Shown piece after piece: positions 48,518 through 60,312 of a DNA stretch of 64,000 nucleotides (position 1 is its first letter; each line of letters starts with the position of its first letter). Location: assembly GCA_036852015.1 (NCBI GenBank), contig JAANDG010000014.1, positions 186,001-250,000 of the forward strand. Reading direction: 5' to 3'. The translations under genes were made by a program, and so were the position numbers. The notes beneath the pieces are model-generated. The model was not told the DNA's origin. It searched no databases and saw only the letters and a list, made by a program, of their open reading frames with translations. Origin of the DNA: Pelodera strongyloides (lineage: Eukaryota; Nematoda; Chromadorea; Rhabditida; Rhabditidae).

Positions 48518-49752
48518 GAAGAAAGGGGGATTCAATATTCACTTACAATGGAAGACTAACAGTTGTGTTATGAGAGTAGCTTGCAAATCTAATTGTATTA
48601 CCCCTTTTGTATTGCTAGAATATCGGCAAGAACATGTGTTGCATAAAGGAATGCTAGTGCAAAAAGCGTCCTATAAACGAATTCTATGGCTGGCTACGAA
48701 AAACAAGTTTGTACACAAAATGGAACATTTTGTAGTCGTCAAAACGCATTGTATTTTGAAATAAAGCCACAAGATTGTTGCCGATTTTATTTATTTTCGC
48801 TGAATTTATGAATAACAAAGCAGGGGCATTTATAGGGACAGCCACTGGAACGAAATAATGGATGAAGCAGGATGTAATAGTGCTTTGGTTTCGTTTTTTT
48901 TCATGTAGGCTACCTTACTGGCAATATACAAACAGTATCTTTTCATTTTTAAGGTTCCTCTTATTCATTGAAAACGTAGCAGTGAAAAAAAATCAGGACG
49001 ATGCAAAAAAACGCATTATTTTATCAAAAACTGTAGTGTAATAAAAAAGACCGTTTTTGTAAGTTATACATTGAATTTTATTTGGAACAAGAACTTCTAA
49101 ACAACGTATTTATTACTTGGCAAGTTGCTGGCACCAACCACCGTAATTTTAACCGTGATTTAGTTCCCAATGCTAAAATTGCTTGTTGCTGACTAGGGTA
49201 TTTACATGTGTACATCTAAAATTGTCGGGGGTGATAGACCAATATTTGTTTATTATCTTGCTTTTCGCACTACAGAATTGAAAACGGCAAGACAATATAG
49301 GCACCAATACTCACACATACATGTGCTTACACACTGTTTCTCACGCCACCCTCTCCTTTCACGCTTTTTTTTTATTAAATTTTCGCAAGAAGTACACTGA
49401 ATGCTCAGCTTCCCGAGCAGAAAATTAATTAACTAGCTTTTTTTCTGCGTAAACAGTAATAGCAGAAAACACTCCATTGTTTCCAGAAATAATCCCAAAA
49501 ACTAAATTGATATGTGTTTTGAAATGTGTGTATAGAAAAAGTAAAGCAAAATCATGCAAATTTCGACTTAATTGATAAATTACTAATTGTAACTTATGCT
49601 AACTCCGCACTATATAATTAAATAATTTTTTGTGCCAACATGATGAAAAATGTACAATCAACTTAATAAAGCAATTACAAACTCTAGTGTCGAAACATGG
49701 CAGAGAGTAAATCAAGTATCACTGCCGATCTAGACCTGCAATGCACAAGTCT
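48518..49752. other. spacer between the Str GPCR and GPCR F
   Basis: AT-rich; no exon, RNA gene or clear repeat recognised. Confidence 0.5.
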
Positions 49753-49836
49753 TTAAAGGATCAGGGTCAGGGCCACTTTCTGTAACCCCTATTTTTGTTT
49801 CTCCATCTGGTTCTAAGTGCCGAATGCCGTATATTT
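49753..49836. mobile_element. left end of a family D fold-back element
   Basis: TTAA-AGGATCAGGGTCAGGGCC followed by TAACCCCTATTTTTGTTTCT, matching 59779-59850. Truncated after about 80 bp. Confidence 0.75.
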
Positions 49837-49949
49837 GTCTAAAGCATTGTTATACAGCCGAGCTTCACAATGGTTAACCTTTTATTCAATAAAAGACAAT
49901 AAGACTTAGGAACGGCCTGCCGAACTCGGACTTTCGAGTTGGACGGTCC

Positions 49950-52900
49950 TCAGCGAGCTGGTAGAATCCCGGACTTCCAGGAGGGAAGAATAACCGGACC
50001 TCCGGTAGAAGAAACGTTCGAACGAGAGTTCCCCTGATCTAAAATCAAGGATATTCATTCTAAACAAACACTGCAAATAGTTGTGTTGTGTGACTCCTCG
50101 TCTAGACGGTTTATCTGTAAATAGCACATCATGTACAATTCATGAATCGTAGTAAGATTCTAGGTCACGAAAGTCGTGACAAATTAAACACAAAAAAACT
50201 ACCAACCGGTTGAACGGGCTACCATCGGCATCTTGGACTTGAACAGAGAAACTGAATAGATTCTATATGGTTTATGGAAGACAAGTGTGAGTAGAGAAGA
50301 TATTGCGCCATGAAGTCCGAAAAGGAGCGTGATCGTGTGAGCACAGTAGGCCACATCTGTAGAAAACGAATCTTGGGCTGACGGGGACTATTCCCGGGCA
50401 AGCACTTACGAGGCCCAAGATTTAGTTCTGCCAAAAAAAAATTCCCTTCAGAGAAGTAATTTTTTATTGGAATTCTCGTTCCGATTCTTTGAACTAATAC
50501 GGTATTCTCCATTTACCGCTAGCAAACAACGAAAATGCTGAAGTACCGTGATACCTACACGCCTATACCTATTTGGTTGACGCACATTTTTGGTGAAACC
50601 GTAAGTTTCGGGCGATATTTTGCTACGACAAAGCTCCAGTTTTTCGCAATTTTAATAGCGGAAGCGGCATTTCGTAATGTAGCGAATTGTGAAAGTTGTT
50701 GGCAGAACTAGATCCTCAGGTATGAACCGTGCTTTGGTGGATAAACTACCGCTGGGCATTGTTGTTAAAGGGAGAGGCTCACGAGAAAAAGTGTTCCTCA
50801 ATTTACTTAAAAAAACAGTTCGGCCAGGCACCGTCGTCTGAATCAATTTTTGCACTTTTGTGGCATAACAGTATTGAAACTTATAATGTACTTCATTCGC
50901 TTAACAATTATTATGTAGAGAAAGAATGCTAAAGGCCGGATGTAAACTATAAAAAGGTATTTTAACCTTTCTGACTACGGTTCCTGGCCGAACAGTTTAG
51001 CATAGAATATCTCTGCGAGTTCTCGATGCAAAGAGATGCGGTTTTCACAGAAATATTTCTGAGATTCCGCACATTCTGTGCAAGTAAATTGTGGAAAACG
51101 TTTTTCTCGTGAGCCTCTCCCTTTAACTACTTTAACATCCAATGTGCCCCTACGAGACAATTACATTGAAAATCAATGCAGGTAGCAGACTTTCATGCAG
51201 ATAAGACGCAATTGTCTCATCATGGCACTCAAACAAATAACATCGGTTGTTTACCACTGTTCACATCTGATGATCTAGATGCGCCAATAACTTCCACAAC
51301 TCGCTGGAGTAAGACATGGGTGTTTTCGCTATCAGAATTGCGCATACATGGAGCGATGGAGATTTGGCATATCAAAATTTAGCTTGACTTTGATTTTGTA
51401 GGTCTGAGCCTTTAAGGCCTTCATAAATACAACTTACGGGGTGTAAATGCTAGATCTTTGAAGAACATGACCGCCACCAGTAGAATGGGGCACACGGCGG
51501 TAATAACAGGAATCAGGAGCTGAAACGATAATAGTTATTAGGATTGCTAACGAGTCTAAAAAGGTTCTCATGAATCATCGAACACTAATGTTTATCCTTT
51601 CTCAACATTTCCTTCAATTTTATGCTTCATTAGAACACACCAACACACACATGTACACACACAAACTTTTCTGTTTACCTGTGCAAGTAAAATTTTTATC
51701 CACGCCCTTTGCATTTTGATCGTTTCCTTGCTTGCTATGTTTCGCCTTGATCTCATTGTCCACCATGAAGAAGCGACGGCTGCTACAAAGAAAACAATTA
51801 TATTTTTATTATCACAATACGAATGGCTACATGTCCGAACTTCCGCATGCATGCGGTCAATCGTGCAGCAGGCATGCTTTTTAGTACAGTTTTGCTGGTC
51901 ACGCGTGCCTTATTTTTCGCAGCAACCGTGCATTTCACGGTTTAAAAAAAAGTACGGTTCACTTTTTTCTGACTTTTTTTGCGAAGTGCTGTTTCTATAC
52001 ATTTATTTTCGTTTACTTTGCTTTGCAAGTCTATTTTGCTTATTTATGCTTGTACTAATATTTCGTGAAAAATATGGCGAACGTGAAGTGTCAGTGAAGA
52101 AAGAAAGGAAAAATGGATGGTACATTTGACAGCGCCTTTACATTTAGTTATCAGTTCACATTTAGTTATCAGATAAACATTGTTTATAAAAGTTCTCGTT
52201 TGTGAGTTTTGAACTATGCGTTGCAACTGTGATAATATCTTTTATCTAAGAAACGTATTCTAGAGCATCATTATTACTAGTGTCTAGTATGAAGTTGTTT
52301 ACGTAAATAACAGGAAGTAACGACTTTATTAGACTGCTAGTCAAAGTATAAATACTCTCGGCTAGGACTAGAATGTGTGGCAGCAACTGGCAACGACTTG
52401 CAGTAAGGCCTTCGGGCAGAGCTCTGGTTTAGCTAGCGGGCCCATCACGGCTCGGTACCGGTTAATACCCTAAGGTTGGCAGCGTTACCCATAAACTGCC
52501 TACGGTCTGACAGAGCCGGAAAGTCTGATCACGGTTTAGAAGAACCGTCCAAAACTACTAGTTCCCCTTCGATCCGCAGTGGTCGTTGGACTTCGAGTGG
52601 ACGTCAGTGGTGGTGTTCGCCAGTGTCGCAGCGAGGAAAGAATCCCCCGGCATCGAAAGAGGTCTAGCAGCGAGCCTGTGTGCCCTTGAACGCTCCTTGG
52701 ATCATGCACTCAAACCCAGTCTTACCGTTGTCCCTCAATAAATAGATTTCGGTCGTTACTGTTGTTGTCACCGTACGCGCTTCTATGAAGTTCGTTTAGT
52801 TACGTCACAGTGGAGTATTCAAGATGGGCCGCGCCGATCGTCGTTGTGAAGAAGAAGAAGACTGGAGCCGTGAGGGTGTGCTCAGACTTTTCGACAGGAC

Positions 52901-55701
52901 TCAGCGACGCTTTGGAACTGCATTTTCAACAAGTGATGGATTAGACTCGCATGATTGGAAGGATGTGCTGCCTACTTGGATGATGTTATCGTCACCGGAG
53001 GATCATTGGAGGAGCACAATAGGAATGTCCGCAATTTATTTGAGAGGATCAACGTCTATGGTTTTCGTGTTCGACTGGAGAAGTGCAGATTCGCCCAGCA
53101 ACAGATCCGTTTCCTGGGACATGTTATCGACAAGGACGGCCGTCGACCGGACCCAGAGAAGATTGCCGCGATCAATCAAGAATATGCCGGAACCCAAGAA
53201 GATTCGCCCAGCAACAGATCCGTTTCCTGGGACATGTTATCGACAAGGACGGCCGTCGACCGGACCCAGAGAAGATTGCCGCGATCAAGAATATGCCGGA
53301 ACCCAAGAACCTGCAGCAGGTGGGTAGTTAGTCATTATACGTCTATTGTAGCAGATATGTGTTCATTTCGTGCACCGTTCGACGCGCTGAAGAAAAAGGA
53401 CACCGAGTTCGTATGGTCCAAGGACTGCAAAGAAGCCTTCGTGAAGCTTAAATAAATGTTGCAATCGGATCTTCTCTTGACGCACAACGATCCAAAGATG
53501 GAGACTGTGATAATGTGGTGGCAGCAGACGCAAGCAACTACGGGATTGGAGCTTGGAGCTGTCATCTCTCACCTATACCCGAATGGAATGGAAAAGGCAA
53601 TATGGCATTGTAGGCCCGTTCTCACGCCTGCGGACGAACGCGCTGCCACTGGACCTCCAGGCCGCAGCTGGTATTTGCTACCACCACATTACCACAGTCT
53701 CCATCTTCGGATCGTCGTGCGTCAAGATAATATCCGATTCCAACACTTATTTAAGCTTGCGGATGAACGATAAGCGTTCACTGTTCACTTAAAAAACGCA
53801 ATTTGGTCCTCATTTTATTTTCCACCTACTTCACTTAACAAGGTGATAAAAGTTAAAGATATCTTGAAGTGTTCCGATAAGCAAGCGTCACTGCAATTTT
53901 CTCAGTCAACCGAAACCAAAATTCGACTCATCGCTCAAAAATAGTCACGTCGCCATAGCTAAATCCTTCACGGACCGTCACGGATTCTTCAAAGTGGGAA
54001 TTTTATTTATTCTGATACGGAAACAAACGACCATTTGTTCGATGTTCCTGCGTACCAAGTGGACGATTGTGTGTTGCATCATTTTATTTAGAACATCTTT
54101 TGGTTGGCTACTTACCAAAAACCGCAGAAAATGCAACGCAAAGATCAGCGATCACATTAGCAGCGACGAAAAAGGCGGAATCAAAGTCGAGAGCAAAAAA
54201 TCTGGGATTCCCACCGGCCAGTTGCTCGACATCTGGGTACTTCTGAAAATAAGGTTTTACTGCTGATTGGCTATCGATATACAGTGTGCGTCTGCGCGCC
54301 ATAAGTATCCGGGCACCCCCAAATCTAGCACTAAGAAGCACTTTTTGAGAAAATCAACCATCCTACCAAATTGGGGATGGCCAAAAACCTAGTGACGAAA
54401 AAATTCCAGCAAAAAATCAGGAAAATTTTGGTACGGAACCCCAAAAAAAACCACAAAATCAAGAATTGAGTGACACTTTTTCTGAACGAGACGGAAAAAA
54501 TGTGAAACAGTGTGGCGCTTATTAAGTGTGGCGCTTACTCGAAAGTAGTATGCCTTCACTTGTTCAACATCCGTCACTGCTGCAAAATAACTGAACAGAA
54601 CTCCGATATGTGCGACCGGTAGTACATTTACGCACAGTGTTAGTATTTTAAATGGCCTGAAATAAACCCCTACATATCAAGATTTGTCGAGGAGCCTGGA
54701 TAAAGTTGCTTCGTGGAACCTAATATTACTTATGAAGGTCGAACGTTTTGTTAAATGATACCATACTTTTTGTGCCCTCGACTACGATGGAAACGTACAA
54801 TGGGTTCAACTTCAATGCGTGGTGTGTAGGCAAAATATGCTGATGTCTCACGATAAACAAAAAACACACTGCAAGCTCCATTTGAAATAAAGCCATGGCT
54901 CCGGTCACCTAAATAAAAATTCACTCGACGAAACGCTGTAAATCCGCAAATATTTCATCAGTGTCCATGTGAGACGTACAAGTTGAATTTGCGTAGACAC
55001 ATTTGTATATGTCAGTAGCCCAACTGGAAAACCACCAGGAGTCGGAAAAACGAAGTATGGGGTGAACAACAGTCCAAAGAGTAGATCGTTAATTGTGGCG
55101 TAAGCCTGAAAAAAAACAAGCAAGGAGACGGCAAAACGATGAATTAACAATATATCAGAAAATTGAAGAATTATCAGTAAGTCTGTGTTTAGTACACTAT
55201 TTAACGCTGCGATCTCCGCTTGAAAAGTTGTATAATTCTCGGATACGCAACGAGGATAATGTGAGATCAAGCAAATTACGTAGACGGGATCTTATACTTG
55301 AAGTGGACGCGGTAACCCGGTAATCGAACAATACTCGGACAACGTGGAGGAGAAAGTAGCACGCGGCAAACTTAGACAGAAAGTGGGCTAGCAATTCCGT
55401 GAGCCAAGTAATTGTGAGGGCCAATAATTCAATAATGATGACAGAAAATAATCTAGGTTTAGGGGCATGACACCCTTTGGAATTTATTTTTCAACTCCTA
55501 ACATGCAAATTCGTATTGATATTCCTTTGTAATGGTAGGATTAGCAGACTGTACCTGATACGTAGCCAAATGTCTCGAAAAGTTCTTCATTTTTGGCGGG
55601 GATTTCGTTATTACGACATATAGGCAAAATATATCGAGTAAAAGTGTCGGAACTAAATTCCAAACACATGAATCATATAAAAAACAGTGATTAAAATACA
55701 T
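49950..55701 (-). CDS. Srh-type chemoreceptor F
   Basis: Nine exons, 55701-55555, 55105-54980, 54908-54799, 54656-54560, 54242-54116, 51782-51679, 51519-51438, 50356-50207 and 50038-49950, give 343 residues. TM1 LLLDIFCLYVVITKSPPKMK; TM2 INDLLFGLLFTPYFVFPTPG followed by GFPVGLL, typical of Srh; TM3 end FLFIVRHQHILP; loop 3 ETIKMQRAWIKILLAQ; TM6 LLIPVITAVCPILL; TM7 LFGLHGAISSLLTLVFHKPYR, the LHG...KPYR pattern of Srh. The last exon (tail ending GILPAR) uses a weak GTTGGT donor; without it the protein stops at 50199 with 316 residues. Intron 5 is 2.3 kb because of a gypsy fragment; intron 7 carries a fold-back element. Exons correspond to B/C/D with two extra introns. Confidence 0.85.
50765..51126. 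mobile_element. family J fold-back element (GPCR F intron 7)
   Basis: TTAA at 50765-50768 and 51123-51126; ends AGGGAGAGGCTCACGAGAAA and TTTCTCGTGAGCCTCTCCCT. The duplicate gene G has an uninterrupted GTTGTTAAAAGCC at the matching place, a natural empty site. Confidence 0.9.
52290..52807 (+). mobile_element. probable LTR of a Ty3/gypsy element
   Basis: Promoter-like TATAAATACT near 52349 and polyadenylation signal AATAAATAG near 52738 in the order expected of an LTR, ending in ...ACGTCACA directly before the gypsy coding relic. No second LTR was seen, so boundaries are uncertain. Confidence 0.45.
52808..53785 (+). pseudogene. Ty3/gypsy reverse transcriptase-RNase H relic
   Basis: The reverse transcriptase motif YLDDVIVTGG is read from about 52973, followed by the typical GFRVRLEKCRF and IRFLGHVIDKDGRR region, then an RNase H-like stretch (LTHNDPKMETV). 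The frame is broken by shifts and stops, and a 113-bp segment (53088-53200) is tandemly repeated at 53201-53310. Much of the polyprotein is missing. It sits in intron 5 of GPCR F, opposite to the gene. Confidence 0.85.
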
Positions 55702-56456
55702 CACCTGAATGAAAGCAACGTTCTTTTATAGCATGTTAATTGTTACCTGATAACACTGTCAACGCTGTCAGAAAGATGTTTGATGTCATTTTAATGGTAT
55801 AAGTTTGTGTGCGTATTTGCTAGAAATGTGTAATCATAAAATATAGCGCAATGGCTCCGTCTCTATAATACTTTATTTGAAGCTAATTATAAGAAGGTTG
55901 CGGGACCGTGACATGTTAACATTTAACCAAAAAAAAATATCTGAAAATAATTTTCTTTTAGTTAAATAATTAATAGGCTGCTTTTAGGAAAAGAGTTTAA
56001 ACAGTTATGTATAATGCAAATAATATGCTTATTTAATAATTAACAATTTATTGATTTCGCTGAAAAGGTGTTCCTCGCAGGTGAAATGAATTGTGCACCT
56101 GTAACCTATGATATTTACAATTATTATTGAGAAAAAGACAACTCGAATTGCGGTCCCCACTGAAGACTTTGAATTGACTAATACAATATGAGTATACTGT
56201 AATAGCCAAAGCTTGAAAAAAAAACGATTTCTTATACATAGAACCATTTACTAGCTCAAGAAACGGGGAAACGGTAGTCTGTCTTGGTTCTTGGGTTTTG
56301 ACGAGTCCGAGGTCCGAGGTGTAGGGCCGCCTCAGCCGGCCTCTACCGAACACCAGGGGAAATCGGTATCCTCTACGGCGCTGGTCACTCTTAGCTCCAC
56401 CACAGATCCACCCCACACTACGGTTTTTTTGAGGCCTTCATGAATACAACTATCCA
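55702..56456. other. 5' flank of GPCR F
   Basis: No exon was confirmed. A short GC-rich stretch (56270-56430) ends in GGCCTTCATGAATACAAC, a string also found in GPCR F/G intron 7, so it is probably repeat-derived. Confidence 0.4.
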
Positions 56457-56464
56457 CTCCACAC

Positions 56465-57478
56465 TAGAGTGGGGTCAAAACGGGTTGAGCGGTGAACCGC
56501 TCAGAAAGAGGCGAGTCAGTGAGTTGAACCGCCCTTTTGTGAAAAGGCGGGCTCGGGTTGACCCGGACCGGCCTTGTGAAAAAGAGGCGACTCCTGAGGC
56601 CGTTTTCACCAACATTTACTTCTGTCAAAAAGGGTACTTCAGTCAAAAGCGCGCGGTACTTCTGGTTTCACCAACATTTACTTCTGTCAAAAAGGTACTT
56701 AGCCTTTTTGACAGAAGTACGCTTTTAACACGGGAGGCGTACTTCCACCAAAAAGGTGAAAGTAAGCCTGTACTTCAGTTTTTTCTCCTTTATGAAGACT
56801 AATTAACTTAATTTGTTTAATTATTGTATGGTTTTTATGGTAAATAAGTTTTGTAAACATTAATTGACAAGATTTCAGTTTTTGGATCACATTTCACATA
56901 ATTAATAAAGTGATTACACGCTTGATTATTTATATATTTCTTGTTTACATGGTAAACAACTTTTAGTAATTACTTAGATGTGTATCATATTCGTTTTAAA
57001 ACGTAATCTAACTGTTATCCAACGTTTTCCTTCAAAAAAAGTAAATGTTGGTGAAATCCATCAAAAAGCGTGTGGTAGCGTACTTCAGTCATAAATTTAC
57101 TTAACCTAAGTACCTTTTTGATGGTCAAAAATTTATGACAGAAGTAAATGTTGGTGAAAACGGCCTCGGGTCAGAGCCGAAGATCAAAAAGAAAAACGGA
57201 CGGGTTACCTATGTTAACTTAAACTTCTCGATAATATTTAGTATGTTATATACGATAATAATTGCCCTCTACCGTTTACAATTATATTTAATTACATTTA
57301 CTTGACGAAAGATCCGTAAATTGGATATGATTCACGTGGGTCACTCACCCCGGGCTGGCTCATGAGTCACTCTCTTGTTGAATCGCCTAGGTGGTTCACG
57401 TGTGACCCGGGTTTACCCGTGAACCGCGCGTGATGAGTCACTCATGTGAATCGCTCAACCCGTTTTGGCCCCACTCTA
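56465..57478. mobile_element. non-autonomous hAT-type DNA transposon
   Basis: Terminal inverted repeats TAGAGTGGGGTCAAAACGGG at the left and the complement of TAGAGTGGGGCCAAAACGGG at the right, flanked by the perfect 8-bp duplication CTCCACAC (56457-56464 and 57479-57486). The duplication fits the hAT target consensus nTnnnnAn. The interior encodes no transposase and contains a nested inverted-repeat element. Confidence 0.85.
56596..57167. mobile_element. inverted-repeat element nested in the hAT
   Basis: Ends GAGGCCGTTTTCACCAACAT and ATGTTGGTGAAAACGGCCTC, with an internal duplicate of CACCAACATTTACTTCTGTC. A short relative with ends GAGGCCGTATTCACCACTC lies at 59022-59201. Confidence 0.8.
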
Positions 57479-57529
57479 CTCCACACAACGGTTTTGATAC
57501 GGTTCCACTAACAACGAAACTCAAGAGTT

Positions 57530-58065
57530 GCGCGCGGCAACAGTTTGGGGGTGTTTCCCGCAAAAGAATTTGATGCGCGCCGCAAAAGTCTTTCCACCGA
57601 CTCTGGTTGCCGTTTTGGTGCGGGAAACACCCCCAAACTGTTGCGGGAAACACCCCCAAACCGTTGCCGAAAAGGTGCGGAAACGGTGCGGGAAAAGTAG
57701 CAACTGCAAAAAGAAAGCAGCGTGTTGGATTCGAACCCTACACTCTTGTTAGATTCTTTCTCTGAACAGCGCCTTAGACCACTCGGCTACACAACACATG
57801 TGAGACCTGTGCTTGCGGAAAAATATTAGTACAACAACTGCACTTACGGCAGATCCTCCGAGCGCTTTCAAAAACGTTGCCGAAAAGGTGCGGAAATGGT
57901 GCGGGGCGCAAGTTGCGCGCCGCACCATTTCCGCACCGTTTCCGCACCTTTTCGGGAAACACTTTGCGCGCCATTTCTATTCCGCGCGCATTTTGTTTCC
58001 CATTCCTTTGCGGCGCGCATTTTGTGTCCCGAAATGGTGCGGCGCGCAACTCATCGGCTCTCAGT
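57530..58065. repeat. GC-rich hairpin repeats around a tRNA-like sequence
   Basis: CAACAGTTTGGGGGTGTTTC and its complement (57538-57643), then a direct copy, form one hairpin; GAAAAGGTGCGGAAA and GTGCGG/CCGCAC blocks at 57885-57960 form another. GCGCGCCGCA words recur. The GC content contrasts with the flanks. Confidence 0.7.
57718..57796 (-). tRNA. tRNA-Leu/Ser-like sequence, probably a pseudogene
   Basis: On the minus strand TAGCCGAGTGG (A-box, from 57789) and GGTTCGAATCC (B-box) match the pol III consensus exactly, and GTGGTCTAAGGCGC is typical of tRNA-Leu. An extended variable arm is present. The acceptor and T stems do not pair properly, so it is likely a decayed tRNA or the head of a SINE. 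Confidence 0.35.
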
Positions 58066-58919
58066 GAACCGTGAGCAGTAGCAAGTAGCAAGGAACTGTC
58101 AGACCTGTGGCAGTTTAAAGGTATTCTGCCAACTTGTGCGGGTTTTTATAGAGGACTGCGTTCCTTTAATAGCACCCTTCTTGGAATATATAGATGTAAA
58201 AGTTTGATAATAGAAAGCATTATATTCTGCTATAAATAGAAATAAGAACAGGAAAACGCAAAAATCCAATGACCAGTTCACCTGCAACCACCTCAAGGGC
58301 CTTGCGATTAGGAATAACGCTCCGAAAAGCCACACAACGGTGATAATGCAAAACTTACTAGCCATGCGAAGGTCCAGTCAACTGGACAAAAAGGCGAAAA
58401 GGACGTGGAACACATCTATCTCGTTCTCTCCATTCCAACATTAGTTTAAACACTATTTTTCTGTAATAGTACGGTTGAAGATAAATGGCAGAATGGCAAT
58501 TGGCAAACAATGAATACAAATAAAAAACTATATTTACGGGTAAATATCAGATAATATGCGACATATGTGCGGGATACTTAAAACTTTATAAAAACGCATC
58601 TTGCTGATATTACACTATTAAGACGACTATTAGGATATGATTACTATTAAGTCACCAATTAAAAATACATCTAAACGTTTACATGCAGTAATCGACTATG
58701 ACAAGAAAACAATACTAAAACAACAAACAGCACTCACATGAAAAGATACAATTATACCACAATTAACCGAAAAATAAGACAACAACATTACAACAATTCT
58801 TAGAAAACAAAACGGTCAACTTTCTGGCATCAACAGACCAGAATGAAAAGAAACCCCAGTTTTTTCGAAAATGTAGGCGAAATAGGGCGCTGTTACTGTA
58901 GCGCAAGCGCTCTAGGACC
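58066..58919. other. low-complexity spacer
   Basis: AT-rich. A minus-strand frame beginning MASKFCIITVVWLFGALFL (58365) has two hydrophobic stretches but no supporting homology or splice context and is not called as a gene. Confidence 0.4.
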
Positions 58920-59310
58920 CAATCCGTCCCTTTGAAAAAGCACAAAACTCCAAATAGACAACAAGGATATTTGCGGTTTTACGGTATACATATACGTTGA
59001 GCGCATCGGAAAAAGTTTTCCAGAGGCCGTATTCACCACTCAAGGGTAAACATTTCTCTAGAGACAAAACTTTTGGAACGCATTTTTCGGGAAGGAGAGT
59101 GAGTGATGAATGCAAATTTTGTGACATAATCTCGCTTTCTAGGTAAATTTTATCGGAGAGACAGTTTTTTCCAGGGGTAAACGGAGTGGTGAATACGGCC
59201 TCAGGGCGAATAAATCTGTAAATTTAGTTTGAATATATTGTAGTAAAAATGCTTGACAGTCATTATGAATGTATCGTAAATATAGGTTTATTTTGATGGG
59301 CCTGTCCCTT
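58920..59310. mobile_element. family B fold-back element with nested insertion
   Basis: The right half (TTTGATGGGCCTGTCCCTTTTAA near 59310, GCTTGACAGTCATTATGAA) matches the copy at 31672-32069. The left is degraded, and a GAGGCCGT element is inserted at 59022-59201. Confidence 0.75.
59022..59201. mobile_element. short GAGGCCGT inverted-repeat element
   Basis: Ends GAGGCCGTATTCACCACTC and GAGTGGTGAATACGGCCTC. Comparison with the uninterrupted family B copy in gene D puts the insertion in AGTT..CCAGGGCGAA, leaving a 2-3 bp (AG/CAG) duplication. Confidence 0.75.
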
Positions 59311-59371
59311 TTAAGCGAACTGACAGCTCCTTTTTCGTTCTCAGAAAGTAATATTTCATGCAAAATTGTTT

Positions 59372-59441
59372 GGCGGCTGTGGGGTCGAACCCGGAACCTC
59401 TCGCACGAAAAGCGAGAACGCTACCACTCGACTACGGCTTC
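59372..59441 (-). tRNA. tRNA-Glu(UUC)-like sequence, probably a pseudogene
   Basis: On the minus strand: TAGTCGAGTGG (A-box), anticodon stem CTCGC/GCGAG around the loop TTTTCGT (anticodon TTC), and GGTTCGACCCC (one change from the B-box). The T stem and acceptor 3' strand are not complementary to their partners, so it is probably not functional. Confidence 0.35.
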
Positions 59442-59778
59442 TACTCGTTTGGTTGCATTAGGAATTTGACGCATGGAGTTGCACATAACATAGTGCCTAA
59501 CAGATTTGAAATGAACACTACGAGTAAATCCAAACTACAAATCTCGGAATGGTTATTAAGCGGGAGATTTAATTTTTGGGTGCGTGGGTTAAATGTATTA
59601 GGCCAGAGCAATGGACACTTTTTCCATATAAAATGCGAGCAGTTAGGTTTTTGCTTTGTTATTTTTTTCAGTTCCTATACATTTATGGTATTTTTACGTT
59701 GCTTTTCATTAATAAAAGCATTTAAACTATTTTTGGTGAAAAACCATAAACTGGGCGCCGCCTACAATACCAAGTTCT

Positions 59779-60117
59779 TTAAAGGAACAGGGTCAGGCCC
59801 GCTCCAGGTGACCCCTATTTTTGTTTCTCCATCTGATTCTCAGTACCGAATCGTAGGATGCGATATTTTCCTGAGCCGAAGATAGGAGAAGTCCAGCAAT
59901 CGTCACGCCAGTTGCTGACCAATATCGCAATTGTCATGCCCAATATATCATATTGGCCAATCATTGCGAATGGGCGTGACAATTGCGCGATAGATAGCTG
60001 GGTAGTGAATCTTATGCATAGAAGTAAGGAAAATACCGCATCCTACGATATTCGGCACGGCAAATCAAATGAGAGAATAAAAAATAAGGGTTAACTGGAG
60101 TGGGTCTGTTCCTTTAA
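59779..60117. mobile_element. family D fold-back element, full copy
   Basis: TTAA at 59779-59782 and 60114-60117; ends AGGAACAGGGTCAGGCCCGC and TGGGTCTGTTCCT. Inner arms GATGCGATATTTTCCTGA and CGCATCCTACGATATTCGG. Fragments lie at 49753-49836 and 60541-60670. Confidence 0.85.
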
Positions 60118-60312
60118 TATCTCCGCTTTGTACTTGAAAAACTAGCTTGTTGTAGAAAATATTGGCAAGTGGCAAGTTTGCCTAAAGCATTGCTATACAG
60201 ACGAGCTGCACAATGGTTAACCTTTTATTCAATAAAAGACCATACGATTTAGGAATAGCACGATCCTCGATGATCGGCCTGACGAATTCGGACTTAAGAG
60301 TTGGGTGCCTCC

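Noticed and set aside
55740..55810. Short signal-peptide-like first exon (MTSNIFLTALTVLS) for GPCR F
   Set aside because: Its donor phase would put exon 1 of gene F out of frame; the ATG at 55701 next to a TTCAG acceptor suffices.
56048..56416. 122-residue minus-strand frame upstream of the hAT element
   Set aside because: No motif or splice context; part of it shares sequence with GPCR F/G intron 7, so it is likely repeat-derived.
58099..58365. 88-residue hydrophobic minus-strand frame
   Set aside because: Two hydrophobic stretches alone are weak evidence in AT-rich DNA; no partner exons could be joined.
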